The notes under the pieces are model-generated. The model ran no database searches. It was not told where the DNA came from and was given only the letters and a program-made list of their open reading frames with translations. DNA of 21,160 nucleotides, taken from the IMG/VR virus record IMGVR_UViG_3300032093_000997, positions 1 to 21,160 of that record; one strand, given 5' to 3'. Shown here one piece after another: positions 13,038 through 18,850 of this stretch. How positions within the stretch are numbered: position 1 is the stretch's first letter; every line of letters starts with the position of its first letter. A program made the position numbers and the translations under genes. Source of the stretch: a virus.

Positions 13038-13504
13038 ATGTTCTCCAACACTTTTATCCTGCGCTCCCACTCTTGCCCGAAGCAAGTTGCAAAGGCATCA
13101 TCAATCCAAACTTATTTTTTCCTGAATCAAAAGAACAAGAGGCAAAGTGCCTTCCAATCGTGCGCAGTATTTGCGCCGGTTGTCCTGAAAGAAAGGAGTG
13201 CTTGGACTACGCGCTCAAAGAACAAATACCTCACGGAATATGGGCAGGCACCACGCCTGCACAGCGAGGCTTTGGGCAAGGATTTAAGAATCGCAAAACA
13301 GGGCGAGTCAATCGCGCTGATGCAATCCGATCCTTGCATTCTTTTGGGCGAACACCCAAAGAAATCGCCGACACTATGAGAATCGAATTGGCTTATGTCA
13401 CTCAGGTTCTCAAAAGAGCTGCGAAATTAGAAGGAGAATCCCAATTACTCAAAGAAGAAAAACTATCAGGGGAATCATCATCATCATCGGAGTCAGCGCA
13501 ATGA
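13034..13504 (+). CDS. WhiB-family Fe-S transcription regulator with C-terminal HTH-like extension
   Basis: A 156-residue protein with the WhiB signature: Cys19, then Cys47-x2-Cys50-x5-Cys56 (ICAGCPERKEC), which ligate a 4Fe-4S cluster, and the turn HGIWAGTTPAQR (residues 67-78), the equivalent of the G-[VI]-W-G-G motif. Wbl proteins occur only in Actinobacteria and their phages, where they bind the sigma factor's region 4 and redirect transcription. The region after the turn is unusually long: about 93-131 form two or three helices (ADAIRSLHSFGRTPKEIADT, ELAYVTQVLKRAA) that look like a helix-turn-helix. A Ser/Glu-rich tail made by repeated TCA codons follows. It may regulate phage or host promoters. 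It starts with an ATGA overlap. Confidence 0.92.
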   Translation: MNVLQHFYPALPLLPEASCKGIINPNLFFPESKEQEAKCLPIVRSICAGCPERKECLDYALKEQIPHGIWAGTTPAQRGFGQGFKNRKTGRVNRADAIRSLHSFGRTPKEIADTMRIELAYVTQVLKRAAKLEGESQLLKEEKLSGESSSSSESAQ

Positions 13505-13872
13505 CCTCGATGTTTGTCAATGCGGCATTTGCACCACAACCTGCAATTCCTGCAACTATTGTCTATAAAGAAAGACCTATCTTGCAGCAAGTCGATGCCA
13601 AGCAATTGGCAAAGAAGTTGCTGACGAAGAAGGAGTATTCCTGCCTTGCTTCATTGCTTGGCAAGGAAAGCGCCTGGAAGAGTTCTGCAAAGAACCCAAC
13701 TTCTAGCGCCAAGGGCATCGGGCAATTGCTTGATGTCACCTATCGCAACCTCGGAATGAAACACTCCGAGGCATCGGTGCCACAACTTGTGGCAACACTC
13801 GCCTACATTCACAGGCGTTATGTGACCCCTTGCAAGGCTTGGGATCACTTCAAGAAGAAGAACTACTACTAA
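13501..13872 (+). CDS. Lytic transglycosylase (SLT/lysozyme-like)
   Basis: From the ATG the protein has 123 residues. KEYSCLASLLGKESAWKSSA contains the catalytic Glu56 in the E-S-x-W motif. NPTSSAKGIGQLLDVTYRN is the conserved N-P-x-S-S-A-x-G-I-x-Q segment, and ATLAYIHRRYVTPCKAWDHF matches the Y-I-x-x-R-Y-x-x-P-C-x-A-W ending of small actinobacterial and phage transglycosylases. It cleaves the glycan strand of peptidoglycan without hydrolysis. The ATG, behind GGAG, overlaps the WhiB stop, but that start leaves only a stub of a signal peptide. In-frame codons from an ATT at 13444, behind AAGGAG, would add a basic N-region and a complete hydrophobic core. It lies far from the lysis genes, so its role may be separate from endolysin-driven lysis. 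Confidence 0.85.
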   Translation: MTSMFVNAAFAPQPAIPATIVYKERPILQQVDAKQLAKKLLTKKEYSCLASLLGKESAWKSSAKNPTSSAKGIGQLLDVTYRNLGMKHSEASVPQLVATLAYIHRRYVTPCKAWDHFKKKNYY

Positions 13873-13887
13873 AGCAAGGTCGGGGTT

Positions 13888-14208
13888 ATGTCAATGGAAC
13901 TAGAAAAGGGCGTGGTGGACTTTGACGAGAATATCGCAATGTGGCTCGAACAATATCGCCACGCCCTTGCAAAGATAAAAGAGTGGGAAGAAGTTGCTGA
14001 TGTAGCTCGCTCTCACATAGAAGCATCACTTGGCGACAATGAGATTGGTCTTTACAAAGGCCAAGAAGTTGTCCGCTTTACCACTGTGACATCAATGAGA
14101 TTTGATGTCAAACGGGCAAAGGAAATCTTGCCACCGCAAGTGCTAGATGTCCTACAAATACAAAGCAACCATCGCAGATTCACACTTGTAAGTCAGGAAC
14201 AACAATGA
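13888..14208 (+). CDS. Accessory protein paired with the Cas4/RecB-like nuclease
   Basis: A 106-residue protein with a helical N-terminal half (EQYRHALAKIKEWEEVADVA) and a C-terminal part with LGDNEIGLYKGQEVVRFTTV, MRFDVKRAKEILPPQV and HRRFTLVSQ. The last part resembles the C-terminal accessory segment of many YqaJ-type phage exonucleases (L-G-x-x-E, V-x-W/F-x-x-x-x-S, F-D-x-K, R-R-F-x-V). Here it is a separate gene just before a PD-(D/E)XK nuclease. It probably helps the nuclease grip DNA or a partner; this is inferred from resemblance and position. The ATG follows AAGGTCGGGG. Confidence 0.68.
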   Translation: MSMELEKGVVDFDENIAMWLEQYRHALAKIKEWEEVADVARSHIEASLGDNEIGLYKGQEVVRFTTVTSMRFDVKRAKEILPPQVLDVLQIQSNHRRFTLVSQEQQ

Positions 14209-14285
14209 GCATTCCTTATGTGAATCCTATTGAGCCAATCGTGCCAATAATTCCTGATTATGATGATGAAGAAGAGGATGATTGA
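14205..14285 (+). CDS. 26-residue acidic micro-protein
   Basis: A mini-gene precisely fitted between two genes by an ATGA overlap on its left and a TGATG overlap on its right. It encodes MSIPYVNPIEPIVPIIPDYD followed by D-E-E-E-D-D. The first half is Pro/Ile-rich and the end is a run of acidic residues. The exact double overlap argues for translation, either for a product or to carry ribosomes to the nuclease start. An acidic tail could mimic DNA or contact a DNA-binding protein. No family is known to me. Confidence 0.5.
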   Translation: MSIPYVNPIEPIVPIIPDYDDEEEDD

Positions 14286-15028
14286 TGACCTTAGTGTCAC
14301 CTGTTTCGCCTAGCAAAGCTCTTGGTCAAGGACTCTCTGAGATAATTACTCAGGCAGGCATTTGGACTCCAAGAGCCAAGCAAGTTGTCATCGGCCCATC
14401 AGAGGTCGGTCACGATTGCACTAGGCGACTTGCTTACAAACTCCTTGATTGGGAGAAGACCAACGAGGTCGGCTCATCTAATTGGAGCGCACAAGTTGGC
14501 AGCGCAATTCACAAATATCTTGCAGATGTCTTTGCAAGAATTGAAGGCTATGAAGTCGAGAAGCGAGTCAATATCCGTGGCAACCTGACCGGCACAGTTG
14601 ACCTTTATGACAGTGTGCGTGGCATCGTCATTGATTGGAAAACCACAAGTCCTAATCAGATGGATCGCAAACGCAAAGAGGGCAAAAATCCTCAATATCA
14701 CACACAAATTCAACTCTATGGCTATGGAATGGCGCAGACAGGAGCGAAGGTCAATCAAGTTGCCCTTGTCTATCTGCCCACAAGTGGCTCGATAGATGAG
14801 ATGCACATAGAACTTTATGACTATGACGAATCGGTAGCTCTGAAAGGTTTGGAGCGAATGGATAACATCCACGCTCTACTTGCTCAGGTAGATGTGGAAG
14901 CAAATCCTGCAATGTGGGAGATGATTCCAGCAAAGCCAAATCGCCTCTGCAACTATTGTCCTTACTTTTTGCCTTACTCAAAAGACCTCTCTAAAGGATG
15001 CTATGGTGAAACCGCGACTCGTAATTAG
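14285..15028 (+). CDS. Cas4/RecB-like PD-(D/E)XK exonuclease with Fe-S cysteines
   Basis: A 247-residue protein with the complete motif set of the Cas4/RecB-type nuclease family: GSAIHKYL (His76), GTVDLY (Asp106), IVIDWKTTSP (Asp117, Lys119) and QIQLYGYG (Gln141/Tyr145 region). Four cysteines, Cys45 (GHDCTRR) and Cys222, Cys225 and Cys239 (RLCNYCPY, KGCYG), sit where Cas4-type enzymes bind a 4Fe-4S cluster. It probably resects DNA ends for phage recombination together with the ssDNA-binding-like protein two genes downstream. No cas1, cas2 or CRISPR array is nearby, so a CRISPR adaptation role is not supported. The ATG at 14285 overlaps the micro-protein's stop. Confidence 0.9.
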   Translation: MTLVSPVSPSKALGQGLSEIITQAGIWTPRAKQVVIGPSEVGHDCTRRLAYKLLDWEKTNEVGSSNWSAQVGSAIHKYLADVFARIEGYEVEKRVNIRGNLTGTVDLYDSVRGIVIDWKTTSPNQMDRKRKEGKNPQYHTQIQLYGYGMAQTGAKVNQVALVYLPTSGSIDEMHIELYDYDESVALKGLERMDNIHALLAQVDVEANPAMWEMIPAKPNRLCNYCPYFLPYSKDLSKGCYGETATRN

Positions 15029-15230
15029 TCCAATGAAGCATTGGGAAGCAAGAATCCTCAATTCTGTCGCTTGGCTTATTGGAATGCGCGGTGGCTCTGT
15101 TGGCTACTGTTGGATTGAAACAACTGAAGAAGCTGATGAAAATGATATTGAGATGACAATCAATGACATAGCAAAAAACAATGAAGAGAACGAAGCAAAC
15201 ACACCAAAAGAAAAGGAGTCGGGGGAATGA
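15003..15230 (+). CDS. Small protein with acidic tail, unknown function
   Basis: A 75-residue protein beginning MVKPRLVISPMKHWEARILN. The N-terminal half is mildly hydrophobic and Gly-containing (SVAWLIGMRGGSVGYCWIET). The second half is strongly acidic and polar (EEADENDIEMT, KNNEENEANTPKEKESGE). AAAGGA at 14993-14998 supports the ATG at 15003, which overlaps the nuclease gene by 26 bases. A second in-frame ATG at 15033 lacks a binding site. Its end overlaps the ssDNA-binding-like gene as ATGA. No family was recognised; it probably belongs to the recombination/replication set by position. Confidence 0.6.
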   Translation: MVKPRLVISPMKHWEARILNSVAWLIGMRGGSVGYCWIETTEEADENDIEMTINDIAKNNEENEANTPKEKESGE

Positions 15231-15694
15231 CCTTCGCATCACCAGGAAACACATCAAGCGAGTCAGTGAAAGTGGCAGACCTTGCCAATCACTTGCTCAT
15301 CATTACACCTATTGAATACAAGACAGGGATTCAAACTGTCCACGGCATCGCCGAGGCAGTCGAAGTCAATGTCTATGACCTTGATACCAATACAGAACAC
15401 AACTCGCTTCTTTGGTTCAATGTCGCCCTTCGTAATGCGCTAAAGACAAAACTGAATCAGAAGGTTCTTGCCCGCATCGGCCAAGGCCCTGCCAAGCCTG
15501 GCAAAAGTGCGCCGTGGATTCTGCTTGATGCCACAAGCGATGCGGTAGCAATTGCAAAGGCAAATGCTTATCTTGCGGCAACGCCTGCGCCTGTCGCGGC
15601 GGCGGCGGCTGTGGCATCCGTTGCAAATCCAACTGCGGGTCTAACACCTGAAGTTGCAGCTCTGCTCGCACAACTTGGAGCAAAGCCCGCCTAG
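15227..15694 (+). CDS. Putative ssDNA-binding (OB-fold-like) protein
   Basis: A 155-residue protein. Residues about 15-108 are beta-rich: VADLANHLLIITPIEYKTGI, GIAEAVEVNVYDLDTNTEHN, then LLWFNVALRNALKTKL, QKVLARIGQGPAKPGKSAPW and ILLDAT. This order is shared with a common actinophage protein found beside recombination nucleases, and the strand pattern suits an OB fold. The last 40 residues are Ala/Pro-rich (AATPAPVAAAAAVASV) and end in LTPEVAALLAQLGAKPA, like the flexible tail plus interaction tip of ssDNA-binding proteins. The location after the Cas4-like nuclease and before the primase-helicase supports a replication or recombination role. The SSB assignment is by analogy. Confidence 0.65.
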   Translation: MTFASPGNTSSESVKVADLANHLLIITPIEYKTGIQTVHGIAEAVEVNVYDLDTNTEHNSLLWFNVALRNALKTKLNQKVLARIGQGPAKPGKSAPWILLDATSDAVAIAKANAYLAATPAPVAAAAAVASVANPTAGLTPEVAALLAQLGAKPA

Positions 15695-15702
15695 ATGTGA
15701 AA

Positions 15703-15733
15703 GCAAGGCGGTTTCCTTCCGTCATCGCCTTGC
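15703..15733 (+). other. 8-bp perfect hairpin after the ssDNA-binding-like gene
   Basis: GCAAGGCG (15703-15710) pairs perfectly with CGCCTTGC (15726-15733) around a 15-base loop. It begins eight bases after the stop codon at 15694. No T-run follows, so it is not a typical intrinsic terminator; it could slow or stabilise the 3' end, or be the first element of the structured region that continues to 15837. Confidence 0.6.
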
Positions 15734-15740
15734 ATCATAA

Positions 15741-15773
15741 GGTTGCCTGTGTCCTACCTTTCCACGGGCAACC
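15741..15773 (+). other. 11-bp hairpin in the non-coding gap
   Basis: GGTTGCCTGTG (15741-15751) pairs with CACGGGCAACC (15763-15773) along 11 pairs with a single T-G wobble, around an 11-base loop. This is the strongest stem in the 15695-15864 gap and is too long and perfect to be a casual match. No T-run follows. Confidence 0.65.
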
Positions 15774-15775
15774 AA

Positions 15776-15837
15776 GCAGTGCTTGGGAGCGATGAGATAC
15801 GGGGTCATTCATCGGCAGGTTCGATTCCTGCCACTGC
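15776..15837 (+). ncRNA. tRNA-like fold (T arm and acceptor stem, no D arm)
   Basis: The 3' part carries a canonical tRNA T arm: stem GCAGG/CCTGC (15815-15819, 15827-15831) around TTCGATT, including the invariant G-TTC-x-A pattern. The six bases after it, CACTGC (15832-15837), pair with GCAGTG (15776-15781), exactly like an acceptor stem closing the fold. Between them is only one further stem, CGATGA/TCATCG (15790-15795, 15809-15814), with a 13-base loop. The 33 bases between acceptor and T arm are too few for D and anticodon arms plus a variable loop, and no CCA follows, so this is not a normal tRNA. Alternatives are a tRNA remnant, a tRNA mimic, or an attachment site copied from a host tRNA 3' end. 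Confidence 0.45.
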
Positions 15838-15864
15838 ACTCGACAATCAAAGTCAGGGGGTTTT

Positions 15865-16437
15865 GTGCAATTAGGCAAGTTTGACTGCGCCACAGGTCTT
15901 TTGAATGTTCTATATCAAAAAGATGACCTGGTGGTTCGCAATGCTCGTGAGATTGACATTGCCTTCATTGATAAATTACAAAAGGAAAATTCGGCAGCCG
16001 TAGGCTTCATCCAGCGCACTATTTGGGATAAATATGTCTTTGGCGGAGAACGAAACTTTGTTGTCTTCATCTGTGAGAAGAACACTGACCCTGTCGGCTA
16101 CATTTTGATAACGCCAGGCAAAGGCCCAAATTCTTATGTCAAAATCCAACAAATTGCCGTTCGTGATGATGCAAGGCGTTTAGATTATGGAAGCGCCTTA
16201 ATTGCAGTAGTCAGAGATTTTTGTGAAACTTTCCAAAGAAGCGGGGCAACTTTGCGATGTCGCATTGACCTTGAATCAAATAAGTTTTGGAAGGCTCTTG
16301 GCTTTGTCAATTATGGCGTTTGGGAGAAGGGAAAGATGAATCATGTCGGCTTCAGGGCATCTGACAATATAAATCTTTGGCGCATCGAATTGAATAGAAA
16401 TTTGCTGACTTTATTTGAGTTAGTGGAAGTCGAATGA
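15865..16437 (+). CDS. GNAT-family N-acetyltransferase
   Basis: A 190-residue protein with a GTG start behind AGGGGG. The fold is read from LVVRNAREIDIAFIDKLQKE, an opening strand and helix, then FVVFICEKNTDPVGYILITP (strands 2-4), KIQQIAVRDDARRLDYGSAL (the acetyl-CoA motif, R-R-x-x-x-G-S-A-L) and SNKFWKALGFVNYG (the motif B helix ending in L-G-F). It transfers an acetyl group from acetyl-CoA to an amine; the substrate is unknown. Phage GNATs may modify host proteins, nucleotides in DNA, or toxins. Its gene lies just downstream of the structured non-coding region and its end overlaps the next start (ATGA). Confidence 0.83.
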   Translation: MQLGKFDCATGLLNVLYQKDDLVVRNAREIDIAFIDKLQKENSAAVGFIQRTIWDKYVFGGERNFVVFICEKNTDPVGYILITPGKGPNSYVKIQQIAVRDDARRLDYGSALIAVVRDFCETFQRSGATLRCRIDLESNKFWKALGFVNYGVWEKGKMNHVGFRASDNINLWRIELNRNLLTLFELVEVE

Positions 16438-16649
16438 GCCGCCACTCGCCGGAAGGTGCCATTGCCAATATCTTGTGGCGATTATATGAAATGGCCTTGC
16501 CTGATACGCCTTATCAAATGGGTCTTGCAATTGTTGAACAGTTAAAGCTCGAAGGATATTTAGAGGTGAACAATGACCCATCAACAGTTGAAGGAAGAGA
16601 AGCCTTGTCGCCACATCTTCGAAACCATTGGAGTTCCAATATGTCCTGA
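16434..16649 (+). CDS. Small protein of unknown function overlapping its neighbour
   Basis: A 71-residue product with an ATGA-coupled start. The first 46 residues look like a real small helical protein (IANILWRLYEMALPDTPYQM, then LAIVEQLKLEGYLEVNND). The remaining 25 residues come from bases that also encode the next gene in another frame and have no clear pattern. No stop occurs earlier in this frame, so the overlap is 77 bases. No family was recognised. Confidence 0.55.
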   Translation: MSRHSPEGAIANILWRLYEMALPDTPYQMGLAIVEQLKLEGYLEVNNDPSTVEGREALSPHLRNHWSSNMS

Positions 16650-16782
16650 CTGCGGGCGCGATACGCACGAAACAGATTTCGAGTTTCAAATAGAACTTCA
16701 TAAGCAATGGATAAGAGATGGCAAGGCAGATTGGAACATCTGCCCACTAGGCGGAACGATTAGGGGATGGTGGTCGATTTAA
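16573..16782 (+). CDS. Small zinc-ribbon protein of actinophage type
   Basis: A 69-residue protein with C-R-H near residue 12, then PICPDCGRDTHETDF and a conserved-looking C-terminal half (IELHKQWIRDGKADW, GWWSI). The cysteine and histidine spacing forms a zinc site, and the C-P-x-C-G-R-D-T-H-E with L-H-x-x-W-I pattern is one I associate with small actinophage proteins encoded near replication genes. GAGGTGA just upstream of the ATG is a good ribosome binding site. Its role is unknown; it may contact nucleic acid or the primase-helicase encoded right after it. Confidence 0.75.
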   Translation: MTHQQLKEEKPCRHIFETIGVPICPDCGRDTHETDFEFQIELHKQWIRDGKADWNICPLGGTIRGWWSI

Positions 16783-16783
16783 T

Positions 16784-18850
16784 ATGACAATGACGGGGGA
16801 AATCTTACGAACGGGCCTTGAGTTCGCTGCCAATGGCATCTGTGCGGTGCCGGTGGCAACTGATGGTTCTAAAAGGCCTGCTCTTGCCAATTGGAAGCTC
16901 TATCAAGAACGCCTGCCAACACCTGATGAGTTGTTGACTTGGTTTACAAAGGCCGAAGGTGTCGGTGTTATCTGTGGCAAGGTATCAGGCAACCTTGAGA
17001 TGTTGGAACTTGAAGGAAGAGCAGTTGCCGACAAGATGCACCTTGACTTGAAAGAAATGGCAAATAATGCAGGCCTTGGCGATGTATGGGATCGCATCAA
17101 CAATGGTTATGTAGAGATGACTCCATCGGGCGGAATCCATTGGCTCTATCGCATTGACGGCGAGGTTCCTGGCAACACCAAACTTGCAAGAAGACCTGGC
17201 GAAAATGGCGGGATAGATGTCTTAGCCGAAACAAGAGGCGAAGGCGGCTTTGTCATTGTCGCGCCATCGCAAGGGCCTTGCCATCCTTCGGGCGGAGCTT
17301 GGAAGATGCTTGTTGGCGGCGCCGGTAGCATCCCGACACTGACGGTCGCCGAGCGCGACCAACTCCACAAATTATTTGAAACCTTTGACTCAGTTCCCAA
17401 GGTCGAGTTTGTCACCGAAGAACTTGCGCCAAAAGGTGTCAATTTAACTCCTGGCGATGATTACAACTCCAAAGTCACTTGGGAGCAGATACTTGAGCCT
17501 TTAGGTTGGGCGAAGGTCTATACGAACAAGGCAGGTGTGACCTCTTGGAGAAGACCAGGCAAGTCTGAAGGCATCAGCGCCACCACAAATCACGCGGGCA
17601 ATGACAAGTTCTATGTCTTTTCAAGTAGCACACAGTTTGAAGCTGAGCGAAGTTATAGCAAGTTCGCCGTCTTCACCATCGTTGAACATCAGGGCGACTT
17701 CACCGCCTCTGCCAAGGCTCTGCGCGAGCAAGGCTATGGCGAGGCACGCAAAGAGCTTCAGACCTTAGAAGTCCACTCACCTGCCTTAGTTCAACTCCAC
17801 GATGAAGAAGGCCAACCTTTTGAGTCATCTTGGATACCTAAACAGATTGCAGAGTTAGACCTAGAAGATGAAAACCCGCCATCAATGCTTAGACGAGAAG
17901 ATGGGAACTCTCTTTTATATGCAGGCAAGATAAATGCCATCTTCGGTGAATCTGAAAGCGGTAAGACTTGGCTCGCATTGGAAGCAATAAGGCAAGAACT
18001 TGCCAAGAACAATATCGTTTTCTATTTAGACTTTGAAGACTCGGCAAGAGGCATTCTTAATCGCCTAAAGACAATGAAGGTGCCAACAGATAAGTTCAAG
18101 TTCTTCAGGTATGCAAACCCTGACTCCAAACTCGAAGCAGGTGTTGGCGAATTGATGAAGACTGAGATTATGGCCTACCTGCCAAGCCTCATTGTCGTTG
18201 ATGGTGTCAATGCCGCGATGAACCTGATGGGTCTTGATTTAGAGAAGAATAAGGATGCAACCTTCTTCTCACAGACAATCTTGAAGCCTCTTAGGATCGG
18301 TGGCGCTGGCATTCTCACCATCGACCATGTCACCAAATCAAAGGACAACCGAGGCAACTATGCCATCGGAGCCCAAGCCAAGAGAGCTGACATTGATGGG
18401 GCGGCCTTTGCCGTGTCGGTGGCGATGCCATTTGGCAGAGGCATTGACGGAGCCCTTGACATAACTTGCACCAAGGATCGGCCTGGCTTTGTCCGTGCCA
18501 TCTGCCCTGATGCCAAGACTGTCGGCGTTGCCAACCTAAGAAGCCTTCCTGATGGCGGTATCTCGGTGTCAATATCAGGTGGAATTGCCAAGGTTTCTAC
18601 AAGGGAACAGAAGATGGAAGCGGTTTGCGATTTACTTAGAAGAGTCGGCCACGAAATCGGCAGGAATCAGATTGCTGAGCACATGCGCGAGGCAGGTCAT
18701 TCCATTGCCAATGATGAGCTGAAATATGTCATTGAAGCTCTAGTTGCCAAGGGTTCCTTGACCTATCGCAAGGATGGTCAGAAGTATCTTTATGGCTATC
18801 AAAGCGACTTCTATGCCAATGATGTCAAGCCTTGGACTCCCAATGTCTAA
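16784..18850 (+). CDS. Primase-helicase: Prim-Pol domain fused to RecA-like ATPase
   Basis: A 688-residue replication protein. Residues about 10-200 are a Prim-Pol domain: NGICAVPVATDGSKRPAL opening, LEMLELEGRA (acidic pair 75-77, E-L-E rather than the usual D-x-D), SGGIHWLYRI (His motif, about 114-123), and GIDVLAETRGEGGFVIVAPS (third acidic motif). A linker domain spans about 220-330. The ATPase has Walker A AIFGESESGKTW (about 385-396), FYLDFED, Walker B SLIVVDGVN (about 467-475) and ILTIDHVTK, as in RepA/KaiC-like helicases. Residues about 605-680 form a winged helix (GRNQIAEHMREAGH). It probably unwinds and primes the phage origin; the repeat array right after the gene is a likely target. 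A second ATG two codons on (16790) is equally possible. Confidence 0.9.
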   Translation: MTMTGEILRTGLEFAANGICAVPVATDGSKRPALANWKLYQERLPTPDELLTWFTKAEGVGVICGKVSGNLEMLELEGRAVADKMHLDLKEMANNAGLGDVWDRINNGYVEMTPSGGIHWLYRIDGEVPGNTKLARRPGENGGIDVLAETRGEGGFVIVAPSQGPCHPSGGAWKMLVGGAGSIPTLTVAERDQLHKLFETFDSVPKVEFVTEELAPKGVNLTPGDDYNSKVTWEQILEPLGWAKVYTNKAGVTSWRRPGKSEGISATTNHAGNDKFYVFSSSTQFEAERSYSKFAVFTIVEHQGDFTASAKALREQGYGEARKELQTLEVHSPALVQLHDEEGQPFESSWIPKQIAELDLEDENPPSMLRREDGNSLLYAGKINAIFGESESGKTWLALEAIRQELAKNNIVFYLDFEDSARGILNRLKTMKVPTDKFKFFRYANPDSKLEAGVGELMKTEIMAYLPSLIVVDGVNAAMNLMGLDLEKNKDATFFSQTILKPLRIGGAGILTIDHVTKSKDNRGNYAIGAQAKRADIDGAAFAVSVAMPFGRGIDGALDITCTKDRPGFVRAICPDAKTVGVANLRSLPDGGISVSISGGIAKVSTREQKMEAVCDLLRRVGHEIGRNQIAEHMREAGHSIANDELKYVIEALVAKGSLTYRKDGQKYLYGYQSDFYANDVKPWTPNV

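Noticed and set aside
14285-15028. CRISPR-associated Cas4 (adaptation module)
   Set aside because: The motifs fit the Cas4/RecB nuclease family, but no cas1, cas2 or repeat array is present. Phage recombination nucleases share these motifs.
15703-15773. Intrinsic transcription terminators
   Set aside because: Both stems are strong but neither is followed by a run of T, so termination cannot be claimed from sequence.
15776-15841. Ordinary tRNA gene
   Set aside because: The T arm and acceptor match, but only 33 bases lie between them, there is no D arm or acceptable 7-base anticodon loop, and no CCA follows. It is reported as tRNA-like instead.
16420-16747. Two minus-strand open frames opposite the 16434-16782 genes
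   Set aside because: They lie within a plus-strand operon with coupled starts and have no recognisable motif or promoter.
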